A DNA stretch of 64,000 nt, from assembly GCA_963281255.1 (NCBI GenBank), contig OY725505.1:1488001-1552000 (forward strand), written 5' to 3'. This document shows positions 47,501 through 62,600 of this stretch, in pieces. The stretch is from Aphrocallistes beatrix. Its lineage: Eukaryota; Porifera; Hexactinellida; Sceptrulophora; Aphrocallistidae. The notes below the pieces were generated by a model. It saw only the letters and a program-made list of their open reading frames with translations, ran no database searches and had not been told where the DNA came from. Positions within the stretch are counted from its first letter, which is position 1, and every line of letters begins with the position of its first letter. A program made the position numbers and the translations under genes.

Positions 47501-50500
47501 AGTGCTTGAGTCTAAAAACTTTCGGTCTGACCTACTTACGTACACAAATGAATTTTGCACCCGAACAAGGAATGTTATTTATTCTAAAACAAAACTTGTC
47601 AATATCTTGTGAATAAAATGAACAACTTCATGTGAGGTGGATTGTTCGAATGCAGAAGTATCTGAATTCGAACTATCCATTTCACATGCATTATTAGATA
47701 CAGATGAATCACAGATTGATACAACATTGCTGTCATGACTTTCGTGAATCATGACTCTGTACTAATTTTATGACCCAGTTCTACACAAGACAACAAATTA
47801 GAGAATAAAAACAAAAATAATGTTCTATGTGCAATTCTAGAATTCATCTCATGAACGTTTCGACTGGACTAGGTGCTAGATAGTAATAAGCAGAACCAAA
47901 CAGAGTGATACGGAGACAACTTGCATTCTCGTAGTCAAAGCCAGAAATCTTACAAGTTAGAACATTTTGGATTTAGAATTCTAATAAATCAGATAACTCA
48001 CGTCTGGTATTTCTATAATGAGTAAGATGATACTGAGAATCGAGTAAAGCACAACCTCTATAATATTTGAATTCGCCAAATTTGGAAAATTTCAGAGCAT
48101 CGCACCAAATGTCACACTCGTGAGTCAAGATTTGTCATTAAATCAGCACCATCGTATTCCAAGATAGAACAAATAATATGCATATACTAGTATTACAACA
48201 GAGAAAGATCAGCCTAATCAGCAAATTTTATATACGTAGTTAACATATCCCTAGACATTCATAAAATTGTTTCTCACATTATTTTTCAATATAATAATTA
48301 GAGAAGGAATTAGCAATCTTTGGAGCGACTGCCCCCTCCTCTGGATCGACGTCTATTTTCCATAGTACAGAAACACAGTTCTTTTCTGCAAACATGTACT
48401 AGTCCAGTATTCTCTATAATGAGAAAAATACATTAGAAATAACTCTTTCGAACGCAAAAGTCAATATCATATTTATGAGTATTACATTGAAAAAAGATGT
48501 CTTACCTATATTTCCAAATATTGTAAATAAAAATCATTGCATCAGTATTTTCCTCACTCCAATAATCATGGTTATTTGTATGGATAGAGATTGTAGATGG
48601 AATATTATGAACAACTTTGTAAGTTATGTTATTATAATATATAACTTAACATGCAGGCCCTTGTTTATTATTGTATTGCAATCAGTTATCTTAGTTTCTG
48701 AATAATCTCTAGAATCGGGTGAAATTTGGGAAACTATATGAGACAAAATTGATTCATCATTTATTTTACTCATATTTACTCAACATAAAGAATTGAATAA
48801 ATAATTTATTATAGATAATTCAGTATAGCGTGCCATACATCTATCACATATACTAGAAACAAGCGCGCTTCACTAGCTTGCGCCACGCGGCTGGCTCTAA
48901 ATATGTCTAAATATGTCTGTCTTTTTTGCTATAATCGATATCACTCGAAAAATAATAGGTGCATCAAATGTGTTGTATATTAATATACATATTCTATTAA
49001 TATTTCAGCTTTCTATCCCCTAAAATGGCTAAGTTATGATCGAAAAACTGAAATTTCTAATTCTAAAAAAAGTGAAAATGACGCCATAGTTCCATGATGA
49101 ATAGATCTTTTGGTCTGAGCTCAGAACTAGTGGAGCTATAGCCAAAAGACACCCGCATGCCAAAAATCAGCTCTCTTAGGTCTTTCAGTTACTTCTATGG
49201 ATTCGTTATATATATATACAAACATTGATCAAGATCTTCTCCCCGTCGGAATCGTGCCCACCAACGCTGAATCGTTCTGAGAGGTTTCTCACAACTCTTG
49301 GCAACATCTTTCTGCACCATCCCACCGATTATCATGCCGATGGCTCTGTTACGAACTGATTCTGGTGAATTTTTGACATCCATAGTGAATTAATCAAACT
49401 TCGATGATAAAATCTTCAATATGGATAAATTCACTCTACCGTATTACAAGGTTCAATATAAAATCAATCTTTAATTAATATAAGAACGTATCCGTGGAAA
49501 AGTAAGTGAACTGAAGGTAAACTCGGAATACAATAAGCTAATATAGACAAATATGCAATACGACAATAATTTTGGGACACCCTGTATAAAATCAAATCCC
49601 GTGCATTAGATGTGAAGAGCATAAATTTACAAATCCAATCTATTTAAATTTGTCTTTTCAACTTTTTATAACTTTTGTGTTTTAATAATGTGAGTTATCA
49701 TTTCGGAATTTTGACGTCAATATTAATTAATAATTTGAAAATTCAGTTTTTCGAGCATAATGCTTTCGTTGTATGAGATAAAAAGTTGAAATTTCGATGG
49801 CAATAGTGTAATAACTTCACTTACATGTAACTACCATCAAAGAAAGAATATTGAGTCATTGTTAAAATGTGAAGTAATCACGACACATCCAGTATCAACC
49901 TCACTAACGAGATAATTTTCATTTTGTGCTTGATCTAAGATAGCATTCACAAAGCGTGTAATCATTTCTTCTGGATTTGATGGCTCAAATACTGCATGCG
50001 ATTCTTTTCAGAGAGCCAGTTTTTCAGTTCTAAGCTAGTCATTGCAGCAAGATTAAACAACTGTATTAGGTTCCTATTTTCATCAGTGTGAGTCTTAAAT
50101 ATTCCATCTTTCCCCAAGGGCTTTTTCCAATTGCAGTAGCCATCATGTATCCATTCTTTCGAGATTCAACAATTTGCGGGAATACGTTTGTTTATTAAAG
50201 TTTACTTACAACTATGACCCGAAACATTAGATTGATCGCCATTTGATTAAAGCAAAGATATTGTTGTAGCCATGATTCCTGAGAGTGACGCCCAGTCATA
50301 TATTAAAATAATAAGATAATAAGTACTCAGACACAAACAATAATCTACCTTGTATACTAAATAAAACACAATACTACGTAGTTATATGTTACAAGCGCGC
50401 TTCGCTTGGTTGTGCTGCGCTGCTGGCGGACACTTTGTGTCCGCCGGAAGCGCCCTTTGTGGGCCTGGGCTCACATTGACTTATTATAAGGAAAGTAAAA

Positions 50501-51361
50501 TCTCTAAATATGTCTGTCTTACTGCTATAATCGATATCACTCGAAAAATCATGAAATTCGTAAATTTTTAAAATTTTGATGTGTAATGATGACGTCATAA
50601 CAAAGTGATGTGTCATCATTTTTTGATGATAGTTGCATTATATGTGAGTTATGTTAGTATACAGATTCTTTTGAAATTTCAGCCTTCTATCTCCTATAAT
50701 GGCTGAGTTATGCTCGAATAACTGTATGACATAACTTTTAAAATGTGACAATGACGTCATAATTCCATGATGAGTCAACATTTTGCTCTGAGCTCAGAAC
50801 TTACTGGAGCCATAGCCAAAATACTCCCACATGCCAAAAATCAACTTTCTGCGCCCTGCATTTTCTTCAATCAATTCGTTACTTATATATATATATATAA
50901 GCGCTTCGCTTGCTTGCGCACTGTGCGGCTGGCGGACACTTTGTGTCCGCCAGAGGCGGCCTTTTGGCGCCTGTGGTCACCATTGATTAATTATATTGGA
51001 GATAACATCTCTAAATAGGTCTGCCCTACTGTTATAATCGATATCACTCGAAAAATCTTCAAAATTATCAATTTTTAAAATTTTGATGAGTAATAATGAT
51101 GTCATAACAAAGTGATGAGTCATCATTTTTGATGATAGTTGCATCATTTGTAAGGTATGTTAGTGTACAGATTCTATCAAAATTTCAGCCTTCTATCTCC
51201 TATAATGGCTGAGTTATCCTCGAATAACTGTGTTGCTTAACTTTTAAAATATGACAATGACGTCATAATCCCATGATGAAATGGCAGTTTCTTCAAACAA
51301 TTCGTTACAGATATATATATATACTATATATACTATATATCCTTACTATTAAAACTCGATG

Positions 51362-51410
<49 letters not shown>

Positions 51411-54400
51411 AACGAATTGATTGAAGAAACTGCCGGGCGCAGAAGGCTGATTTTTGGCATGTGGGAGTCTTTTAGCTATGGCTCCAGTAAGTTCTGAGTT
51501 CAGAGCAAAATGTCGACTCATCATGGAATTATGACGTCATTGTCACATTTTTAAAAGTTAAGCAACACAGTTATTCGGGCATAACTCAGCCATTATAGGA
51601 GATAGAAGGCTGAAATTTTAATAGAATCTGTATACTAACATACCGCACATATGATACAACTATCATCAAAAAATGATGACTCATCACTTTACTATGACGT
51701 CATCATTACTCATCAAAATTTTAAAATTGACAAATTTGGTGATTTTTCGAGTGATATCGATTAGCACAGTAGAACAGACATATTTAGAGATGTTATCTCC
51801 CTTATAATTAACCAATGTGACTCCAGGCGACCGAAGGGAGCCTCCGGCGGACACGAAATGTCCGCCAGCCGCGCAGCTTAAGCAAGCGAAGCGCGCTTGT
51901 ATTTATTATTTTATATATATATATATATCTGTAACGAATTGTTTGAAGAAACTGCCGGGCGCAGAAAGCTGATTTTTGGCATGTGGGAGTATTTTGGCTA
52001 TGGCTCCAGTAAGTTCTGAGCTCAGACGAAAATGTCGACTCATCATGGAATTATGACGTCATTGTCACATTTTTAAAAGTTAAGCAACACAGTTATTCGG
52101 GCATAACTCAGCCATTATAGGAGATAGAAGGCTGAAATTTTAATAGAATATGTATACTAACATACCTCACATATGATGCAACTATCATCAAAAAATAATG
52201 ACTCATCACTTGGTTATGACGTCATCATTACTCATCAAAAATTTTAAAATTGACAAATTTGGTGATTTTTCGAGTGATTTCGATTTTAAAACTAAGATGG
52301 ACATATTTAGAGATGATATCTCCCTTATAATTAACCAATGTCACCCCCAGGCGACCGAAGGGAGCCTCCGGCGGACATGAAGTGTCCGCCAGCCGCGGCA
52401 GCGCAAGCAAGCGAAGCGCGCTTGTATATATATATATACTGTACACAGATTAATCGAGTTTTAATAGTAAGGATATATATAGACATTAATCGAGTTTTAG
52501 TAGTAAGGATATATATACAGTACCCGGACAAAAGTATTCGACCACCACAGAAACCTCCGTATAAATAGTATTATAGTGGGTATATTCATAAAGGAATATG
52601 TATTCAAACCGTGAGGAATACTCTATTTTTTATTTCAAATTCGTAAACGACACTTTCTTATTACTCATAATTGATAGTCTCAACTCAATTACTAACTCCC
52701 AAGTTAATAAATATCAATATTTGATACTTGATACTACTTGTCCCAAGTCACAGCCATTATATATGATGGCGATTAGTGACACAAAGTGGCAGAGGTTGAT
52801 GATTTTATACATAAGAATAAGTATTTGAGTTGAGATTCTGAATTACGAGTAATTAGAATGTGTAGATTACGAATTTGAAATAAAAATAGAGTATTTTTAC
52901 TGTTTGAGGACATGTTCCTTTTTTGAATAGTTCCAATTTAATACTATTTGTATGGAAGTTTTCGTGGTGGTTGAATACTTTTGTTTGTGTAGTGTATATA
53001 TACTATATATAATCTTACCGGACAAAAGTATTTGAAATCCTTACTATTTTCCATCTTAACTAGTCATAAAGTGGGTCTGTTCATGAGAGAAATGTGATCA
53101 AACCGTAACAGATACTGTAATTTCGATTTCAAATTATTCTATACATTCGAATTACTCAGGTTTGAAGCCTTCTATTGCTATATACATTCATAAGTTGAAT
53201 TATTATCAATCTATGTTACTTTGTGCCACTTTTCACTCCCATTACCATTGGACATGATGACGAGGAGTGGCACAAGGTGCCACAGTTTGATGCATCTTAG
53301 CCTTCCTTGGAAATGAATACATCAATAGAAGGCATCTATCCTGAGTAATTCGAATATGTAGAATATGAATTTGAAATCGAAATTACAATATCTGTAACAG
53401 TCTGATTACATTTCACTCATGAATAGACCCACTTTATAACTAATTATGATGGAAAATAGTAAGAATTTCAAATACTTTTGTCTGATTAGAGTATATATAT
53501 ATATATATATCTGTAACGAATTGTTTGAAAAAACTGACAGGCGCAGAAAGCTGATTTTGGGTATGTGGGAGTCTTTTGGCTATGGCTCCACTATGTTCTG
53601 AGCTCAGACGAAAATGTCGACTCATCATGGAATCATACGTCATTGTCACCTTTTTTATAATTAGAATTTTAAGTTTTTCGACCATAACTCAGTCATTTTA
53701 GGGGATAGAAGGCTGAAATTTTATTACAATGTGTACATTGATTTGTCTCACATATGATACAACCATTATCAAAAAATTGTGCCTCATTACTCTGTTATGA
53801 CGTCATCATTACGCATCAAAATTTAAAAAAATTGAAATATTTTGTTATTTCTCGTGCGATATCGATTATAACCTTAGGACAGACGTATCTAGAGATACTT
53901 TCCCCCTTTTAATTAATCAATGTGCCTCAGGTGTCCAAAGTGTCCCTCCGGTAGACACAAAGTCTCCGCCAGCCCCGCAGCGCAAGCAAGCGAAGCGCGC
54001 TTATATACATTAAGTTCACTTAGGTTATTGAATATGAGACGTCGTTTAATCAAATAAAATTTGTTCTATGCCTTTTAATTTTGAAATTTGTCTGATATCC
54101 CCAATTGACACCAATAATATATCATTATTCGGTATATTCTTCCAATATTAAATTATTGAAAAGAATATCTTGTGGTGACTCACTATCTTTATCTATTATT
54201 CCTTCCTTTGTCCGACAAACCTGTAAGAATCTCAAGTAAGATACTGATACTCCAATAGCATCGTCGATTTCATTTTCAATGAATCTAAATTCTTGAAATA
54301 GAGCAACTTATTGTCTATATTCAGCAAATTTTGGATAGGGGGAAATAATGTGTCCTCACTTTTGCAGATTCTTCGAAAATCTATACATTTTCTTTTTACG

Positions 54401-57400
54401 ATTTGCAAATGTTCCAAGAGGAAAGCTGATTTATCAATAGACTTCATTTTCGCCGTATTGACGAATGTTCCTTTGGAAAAGATTTCCTTAGATAAGTATG
54501 CAGTAGCCTATCATGTTCTTCATTCAAAAGGTTTTCAAGCTAAATCTGTAATTGGCTTTCTGATCTCTTTCGATCCATCTTGTTCATAGAAAGTGTTTAA
54601 ATCAGCCAATGGTCTTCTTTTTCGCTCATTCTCCATTATATTCTCACATTCTAGAGTTGTCTGAGAATGGTGTTCCTCAAAAAACGGGATATTATCCCAT
54701 TAAACTAGATCATTTCTTTCCACTTAATAATCCCTTTTTTCTTTAGGTTTGTAAATTTAGATCTGACTAAATTAAATTAATCGTCAGAGATATTATTTTT
54801 CTTCAAAAATACACTTGTAGCTTCCCGAACATTTTGTTTTTTGTTCAATTAGCAAGTTCCAAGCATCAATATTGTTCATTGTAAATTGCTTAGATGTGAG
54901 ATAATATTTTATTTGTTTATCTTGTCCTTTTTAAATATATATTTATCTCTTCATAATTTTAAATCATTTGCATTCAATTTCATGTTAATTAGTAATTTTT
55001 AATACTTCATTTGTGCTAATCTTAGGCAACCATGACTAACAAATTTGACTTTTGAAGTGATGCTTTTTCCGACCATTAGGCTACTTAAATGTAATTTCGG
55101 ATAATGGGCTGTACCTTGCGGCTGTTTAAATCAATCAGAAGTGTATAAAGTAACTCTGGTTAACGGCTTTATCACGCTTCTAGCCCTCTACGCCTCTTAA
55201 GTTCCTACACTGTATAGATACTATTCGCAAACGAATTTATTCCCATTTTGTATGTTAATATTTTTTATAACTGTTGGAAATAAACGCTGTTGTAATATGA
55301 ATAAATCATCTAATGCATGTTATTAAGATATGCTGTAATTTATATTATGCTCGATTCTATATTCTAGAAACTAAGCGACAAGTAAAATTTGTGCAAAGGT
55401 TTAAAAGTTGTTTGGCCACTCAGGTTAACCACAGCATTACTCGAGTTACCATGGGTTGTTCTTTTGCAATTTGGAATTCTTAAGTTTCAGACAGTGTAGA
55501 ATCTAAATTTTATATCAAACATCGATTTAAATATTCAAAAGAAATCCCATTTCCCCTAATTTGCCCACTGTGCAGAATGATTAGTCATTATTATTTAATG
55601 AGTTGTATCATATTGTGATCTACTAGTATGCACATTATATTAATATTTCAGCCTTCTATCACCTAAAATGGCTGAGTTATGGTCGAATTCTATGATGAGT
55701 TGAGGTCAGAACCTAGTAGAGCCATATCCAACCGCATGCTAAAACTCAGTTTTCTGTGGCTTGCTGTTTCTTCAATCAACTTGTTACAGATATAGTATAT
55801 ATCCTTACTATTAAAACTCCATTAATGTATATATATATACATATATACAGTCAACTCCGCTTAATAGGGTCACTGTTTAATCGGGTCAACCGCTTAATCG
55901 GGCCACTTTTGGCAGGACCGGAACTGCTCCCGCACATAGAAGCTAATACAAAATATTTTCGGTTAATAGGATCCTCCGCTTAATCGGGTTAAAATGTTCT
56001 CTGACCGATGTGACCCTATTAAGCGGAGTCGATTAATTATTATTGACACTAAACTTTAACTTAATGCAGTATCAAACTAGTACTTGTAATGAGTATTATA
56101 ATTTCAGTATAACTTCATTTATGTATTTTCTTACTATATATACACTGTTTTAAGTCACACTATCATATCATGTGATTACCCAGCAAATTTTCTGGAATGC
56201 AAACTCATTCTTTGTCTCAGTTTGTGTCAAAATCCCAACCACAGTTTGCTATGGTATAGCAATGTTTTCTTCTATACCACTTAATTTAGCTATAGAAATA
56301 TCTAAGTATGTACATATCTTGTAATTGTGCAATTCTTGAGGATTTGTTCAAAGGATTCGGGAAAATATAGGCTCTGAAAGTCAGATTAGAGGTGTGTCAG
56401 TGATTACCCTACAAAAATCAAATTTCTCGAGAAATAAAATTTGAATTTGAGAAAATATAATTGTATTTGTGGTCAATCCCCACAAATAGCACTAAATATT
56501 AGTTATTCCATTACTTTAAACAAGTTAAGTTCAGAATTGTGAATTTTTTGTGCGAAATTCTTTTTACGTTGTTATTCCCTGCGAGCGTCAATCACACCCC
56601 TAATCTAACTTTCTGAGCCTATATCTTTCCGAATCCTTTGAAAAAATCCTCAAGAATTGCACAATTACAAGATATATATCTGTATCTGTAACTAATTGAT
56701 TGTAAAAACTGCCGAAGGCAGAAAGCTGATTTTTGCCATTTGGAGTATTTTGGCTATTGCTCCAGTAAGTTCTGAGCTCAGACGAAATTGTCGACTCATC
56801 ATGGAATTATGACGTCATTGTCACATTCTTAAAAGTTAAGCAATAAGGTTATTCGAGCATAACTCAGCTATTATAGGAGATAGAACCCTGAAATTTTAAT
56901 CGAATCTGTATACTAACATATCTCATATATGATTTAACTATCATCAAAAAATGATGACTCATCACTCTGTTATGACCTCATCATTACGCATCAAAATTTT
57001 ATAAATTGACAGATTTGGTGATTTTCGAGCGATATTGATTATAACAGTAAGACAGACGTATTTAGAGATGTTATCTCCCTTATTACTAATTAATGGTGAC
57101 CACAGGCGCCCGCAGGGCGCCTCCGGCGGACACAAAGCGTCCGCTAGCCGCACAGCGCAAGCAAGCGAAGCGCGCTTGTATATATACAGTACCCAGACAA
57201 AAGTATTTGCACACTTCATTTTCTCACGTTGATTTAATACTAAAATGGGTCTATTTATGAAGATTAAAACTCCGAAACGGTAAGTGATACGACTAATCGG
57301 ATTTCAGATTCGAAATCTTCGCATTCGAAATAGTTATTGTAGGATATTTCTAATCAATTATTAATTCCCAATGTTTTCAAATTATAAATCACTGCCACCT

Positions 57401-59625
57401 TGTGCCACATATGTCCCTTCACTATACATTATCACTATACATTATGGTGATGTACTACCTCTTGTGTCACAGGTTGATAATTTACTCATTGGGTTGAGCA
57501 ATTTATTAGAAATATCCTACAATAACTAATTCGAATGCGAAGATTTCGAATCTGAGACCCGATTAGTTGTATCACTTACCGTTTCGGAGTTTTAATCTTC
57601 ATAAATAGACCCATTTAGTATTAAATCAACGTGAGAAAACGAAGTGTGCAAATACCTTTGTCTGGGTACTGTATATGCAGGGATTGAATGCGAAAATGAA
57701 GGAAAATCGTCCAAAATTTGCTGAATCTCGCAAAGAATGGACTGTTGATAAGTGTTGTATTGTGGTAGAATTGGTAGTTAAATTTTTAAGTAGTCACACT
57801 ATTGTTTTATAACCACAAGTAGTCTTCATTTATTAGTTCAGTATTGCTTTGTATTCGGTTGCACTTTGGAGAGAATTACTTAATCTATTTCTAGATAAAC
57901 TGAAATTCCAGAATTTTTACTAACACTGTCAACCTGTAATTTTCTGTAAAATGAATGTAAGATTTCATGGTTTAAAGATCCGTACGCAGGCCATTGAATG
58001 TTTAGTGCATGAATGACTCAGAAGGATGTTGCATTAAAGCTCCGAGTTAGTTTGAGATCAATCGAACGTTGGTGACACAAAGAGAAATTTGGAGAATCTC
58101 AAAAGACCAAAAGTCTCCCGGACGAAATTCGACTGTTAAAAAGGCCGCCAAAATTATTATTTCGAAATATCTCGGTAAGTGAGCAAAGTCTATCAGGAAA
58201 CTGGCAAGAATAGTGACTAATAGAGGATATCCTATATCCCATTCAACTGTTTGCCGATATCTCAGGGGTAGCGTAGGAGTGAGATCCTTTAAAAGGCCAA
58301 AAATCCCGCGATTGAATGCGAAAATAAAGAAAAAATCTTCAAAAATTTACTGAATCTCCCAAAGAATGAACTGTTGAAGATTGGAAACGCGTTTTGTGGT
58401 CAGACGAAGCACCCTTTCAATTGTTCAATACCACAAATAGACAAAATGATCGTGTTTGGGCTCGGAATTCAACTGAGATTGATCCTTGAGTTCAAGTCTT
58501 ATTTCCTTGGTTGATTAATCTCTGGGGCATGATGTCACATCGTGCAGTATCTGAGTTGCATATTGTTCCGCAAAAACATACGATAAATGGTTGTTACTAC
58601 CGAAACTATATTCTGGAAAAGACCTGTAAGGATACCATTGAACGTAGGTCGGATTATGGTTCAATAATGGAGAAGTCAACGCTCTCAAACATTTCGAATT
58701 TTGTTTTCATGCAGGATGGTGCCCCTGCACACAGAGTAAATTTGACTCAAGTCTGGTCTGCAGTGAATTTCCCAGGGTTTTGATGTAAAGGGAAGTGACC
58801 AGGCAACTCACCCGATCTCAATCCTATCGAGAATCTATGATCGATTTTGAAGGATAGTGTCAGTCAAATGGAGAATGTCACTAAATCGAAGACCTGATTT
58901 TCAAGTAAAAAAGGCCTGGGCAAGCATTGACCCGAATATCTTGGAAAATCTATTCGGTAGTATGCTTGATCGTATTAAATCAGTGATAAATAATCGAGGA
59001 GATTACATAAATAACTAAAAATATATACTTGTTATACATTCTGGGTGTTTAATTCAATTATAGTACCCGACAACACTTATGATACACCCTGTATACACAT
59101 ATACACAATGATTCATCGAGCTTTAACAGTAACAAGCGCGCTTCGCTTGCTTGCGCTGCGCGGCTGGCGGACACTTTGTGTCCGCCGGAGGCTCCCTTCG
59201 GTCGCCTGAAGGTGACATTGGTTAAATATAAGGGAGATGTAATCTCTAAATATGTCCATCTTAGTTTTAAAATCGATATCACTCGAAAAAACACCAAATT
59301 TGTCAATTATTAAAATTTTGGTGAGTAATGATGACGTCATAGCAAAGTGATGAGTCATCATTTTTTGATAATAGTTGCATCATATGTGAGACGTGTTAGT
59401 ATACAGATTCTATTAAAATTTCAGCCTTCTATCTCCTATAATGGCTGAGTTATGCCCAAATAACTGTGTTGCTTAACTTTTAAAAATGTGACAATGACGT
59501 CATAATTCCATGATGAGTCAACATTTTGCTCTGAGCTCAGAACTTACTGGAGCCATAGCCAAAAGACTCCCACATGCCAAAAATTAGCTTTCTATGACCG
59601 GCAGTTTCTTCAATCAATTCGTTAC

Positions 59626-59670
<45 letters not shown>

Positions 59671-62600
59671 AACATTAATCGAGTTTTAATTGTAAGGATG
59701 ATATTAGCTTTGATAGCCTCACCAGCTCCCACGGGTTCGGTTCCTATGGTTACATATTTTGCCTTAAAGTTACGGATTCACTGTAATTCCGGGAATAATT
59801 GGCAACTATGAAGGTAAGTAATCTACTGAATAAACATAACTATTACTAGTATTTAGTAGTAGGAAAGGTATTAGTTTAGTGACATTGGATTCACTTTCAC
59901 TGCTGGTTTGGTAGCTCTGTGCCGATTTCAAAATACTCCTTGAACCAGGGTAGTGTGCGGTGACGATTGATATTGTCATTCCACAAATTATTCTGCTGTT
60001 TGGCTGTCTTGAAAAGCTTTGACAAATACAGAGTCAAGAATGTGGAAACAATATTTTCAGATAGCCACGTTTTGATTTTTGGCATGCGGGAGTCTTTTGG
60101 CTATGGCTCCACTAATTTATGATCAAGATTTTAGGAGAGATGTTCTATGACCGAATAGTGAATGTCGAAATAATTTGTAATAGGCTTACTACTGTTGCTT
60201 AGAGAAAAGTTTTCGAGTCCTGACTTCACAAGCTGCTGGAAGTTAGCTAGGTAAAGTCTCCATTTAATGGAGAAGGAATTGCACTTTCAGTCTCTGTTTT
60301 TCCTAAAATATTAGCATTCATAATTTCCCCCAGTAAGATTTCGAACTATTTCAACATCCTTTGTCCAGGTCAAGTTTCATGGTAGCGAAACCTGTATTCC
60401 AAATGAAGAAGAGCACGGGCAAACCTATCTGGAGAAGCAATGAATAGAAGCTTTTATATTACTAAATAAGTTGTAATATTGGTTTTTTCGATACACTTTG
60501 GTCCTGGATATTTTTTGCCACGATGATGCAGAGTTCCCAATTAACCGATGAAATTTTTTATTTTCTTGTACATATGTATGTGTACCTTTCCGTTTTGGAA
60601 ACTTGTCCCAATTAAGCTGTTGTCCCGGTTAAGCGGAGTTGATTGCATATATAAGTCTTTCTAAAATTTAATTTAGCGGTATTAAGCAAACACATTTCGA
60701 TGACTTTTTGCCGAATTATTCCATCTCTACTTGTTTGGCATTAGAACCGAGTAGCTAAATTAAGAAACTAGACGACAACGCTACTTTTCACCTTGGGATC
60801 GATCTTAGGCTTGACATGTCTCCCTACGTACTTTTCAAATATTTTGGTATAGTATAATCTCAGTATTCGAGGCACAATAATATCTTTGAAAGTTAAACTA
60901 CGAATTCCAGTGGAGACAAACTATTCCAATTCTGATCAAATACTTAAGTTGTTATCTCCTTAAAATACTTAAATACGTTTTACTTTCTGATGACTGTAGT
61001 TGTCCTTAGAGCATTACGCTTTGAAAATCTCCCTAACCTTTGCATGTACCACCCGGACAATAGTATTTAAATACTTGATTCTTTCACTTCCAAATAGTTT
61101 AAATTTGGATATTTTAATCAAGGGCAATACGTTTCAATTCCAAGAGATACTGAAAGTCTGATTTCAGATTCGAAATCTACACATCGAATTAGTCTTTGTT
61201 AAACATATCTAATACATTACTCCACTCAATTAATACTATTATAAGCCTGAGCCACCATAGTTAACTTATTGCCATATTTAATAGTAGTTAAAATAGGCGT
61301 ACAGTACCATTCATAATTATTGCAACTTCATATATGAGCCCATATTATTATCTTATATTAATTAATTAGTACCTTTTATGATTCTATTATCAAATGTTTA
61401 AGATCAATAATTTATCTTCTAACCGTTATTTTCTACTACCATCTGGCAACGGCGTGTTTGAACTATAATAAGGTTCAAGAATTTCTGGGGTGATATAATC
61501 CCAAATATCTCCCAATCGTGCTTTTAGGTCTTCAATTGTTTTTGGGCCTATCTTGATTGAGTTTATATTTCATTTAACCGAACAAGTTCTCTATTGGATT
61601 GAGGTATGGGCTTTGGCTGGACCATTCTAGTTGGTTATTTGGCATATTTTCGGTCATCCAAAATGCACTTACGACTAGTATGTTTCGGGTCGTTATCCTG
61701 GATCAAAACCACTTTGTACCATGAAAAACTTTGGCGTTTCCAACAAATGCCACTTCAAAATCTCGACAAAGAAATGTGAATCCAGATTTTGTGTAAATAC
61801 ACACAGAGGGAATGTGCCAAATGAGTAAAACGCAGCCCATATATGTACCTTTGCTGAGTGCTTCACTGTTTGTTGATACATTCTCTTTGAACCTTTGCAC
61901 CACATTCGTACTCTACCACCATGAATCCAGAAACTAGCTTCATCTGAAAATACAACATGACACCAATCCCTATATTTATTCCTTGCATCCCACTATAGCC
62001 GTGTGAGGTGATTCTTTTAGATAACATCGGCACACGAATCGGATAGGGTTTCGAATAATCCAGAGATTTTAGACAACGGTATACTGTACTGGTTGAGACA
62101 TTAACTCCACGTTTCTGGCTTTTTTCCTCCGCTATTTCATGGCAGGTTTTTGCTTATCGTTAGAAACGTATTTAGTACACGATAATGCGATCCTCTTACG
62201 TAGAATGTCCGGCCTACCTGCTCATTTCTTGTGACGGAGTGTTTCTCCTCTATTGAAACGTTCCTTGATTCTGTAAACCGTTGTTTTGTTTACACTACAC
62301 AGCTGCGCAATTTCGATCGCACTGTGCCTTCCTCTCTGAAGTAATGCTACAACTTTGTTTTTAGTAGCTTCCTGGGCCATAATAATATCAGAAACGATAC
62401 TAAGTGAATAAGAAATCTGACTCAAAGAAAAAGATTAGGTGGTGATGACGTCATCGACAAATGTTCGAGTCTATAAATAGAACAAGCGTGGAAATAATAT
62501 TTAATTAGTAAACATTTACTTTAAACGTAATGTAAGTATCTGTAAAACATATAGAATGTTACCTAATGCTTAAATACTCGAACTATGGTCTAGTTTAATA

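Larger units (their letters stand above)
50898..52473 (-). mobile_element. Second-level Helitron-like element in the nest
   Basis: Minus strand. The 3' end is slightly truncated (AAGCGCTTCGCTTGCTTGCG on plus), the body to 51310 has a deletion after CCATGATGA, and its TA tract is interrupted at 51339/51340. Its 5' end (TTAATCGAGTTTTAATAGTA, AGGA) ends at 52473. Confidence 0.72.
50392..52509 (-). mobile_element. Outer Helitron-like element of a nested cluster
   Basis: The minus-strand 3' end starts at 50392 (CAAGCGCGCTTCGCTTGG on plus). The body runs to its TA tract at about 50884-50897, where the next copy begins. Its displaced 5' end (CATTAATCGAGTTTTAGTAG then TAAGGA before T) appears 1.6 kb later, ending at 52509. 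Between lie three further copies, so insertion into its TA tract is the simplest history. Confidence 0.78.

Noticed and set aside
50386..51524. Recurrent small open frames (ACLRCAAGGHFVSAGS type) as a small-protein family
   Set aside because: They come from the GC-rich 3' end of the Helitron-like repeat, occur in several frames and on both strands, and vary with indels between copies.
54311..54589. 92-codon open frame as a small gene
   Set aside because: No motif, no splice or promoter evidence, and an equally long frame on the other strand. Left as unassigned.
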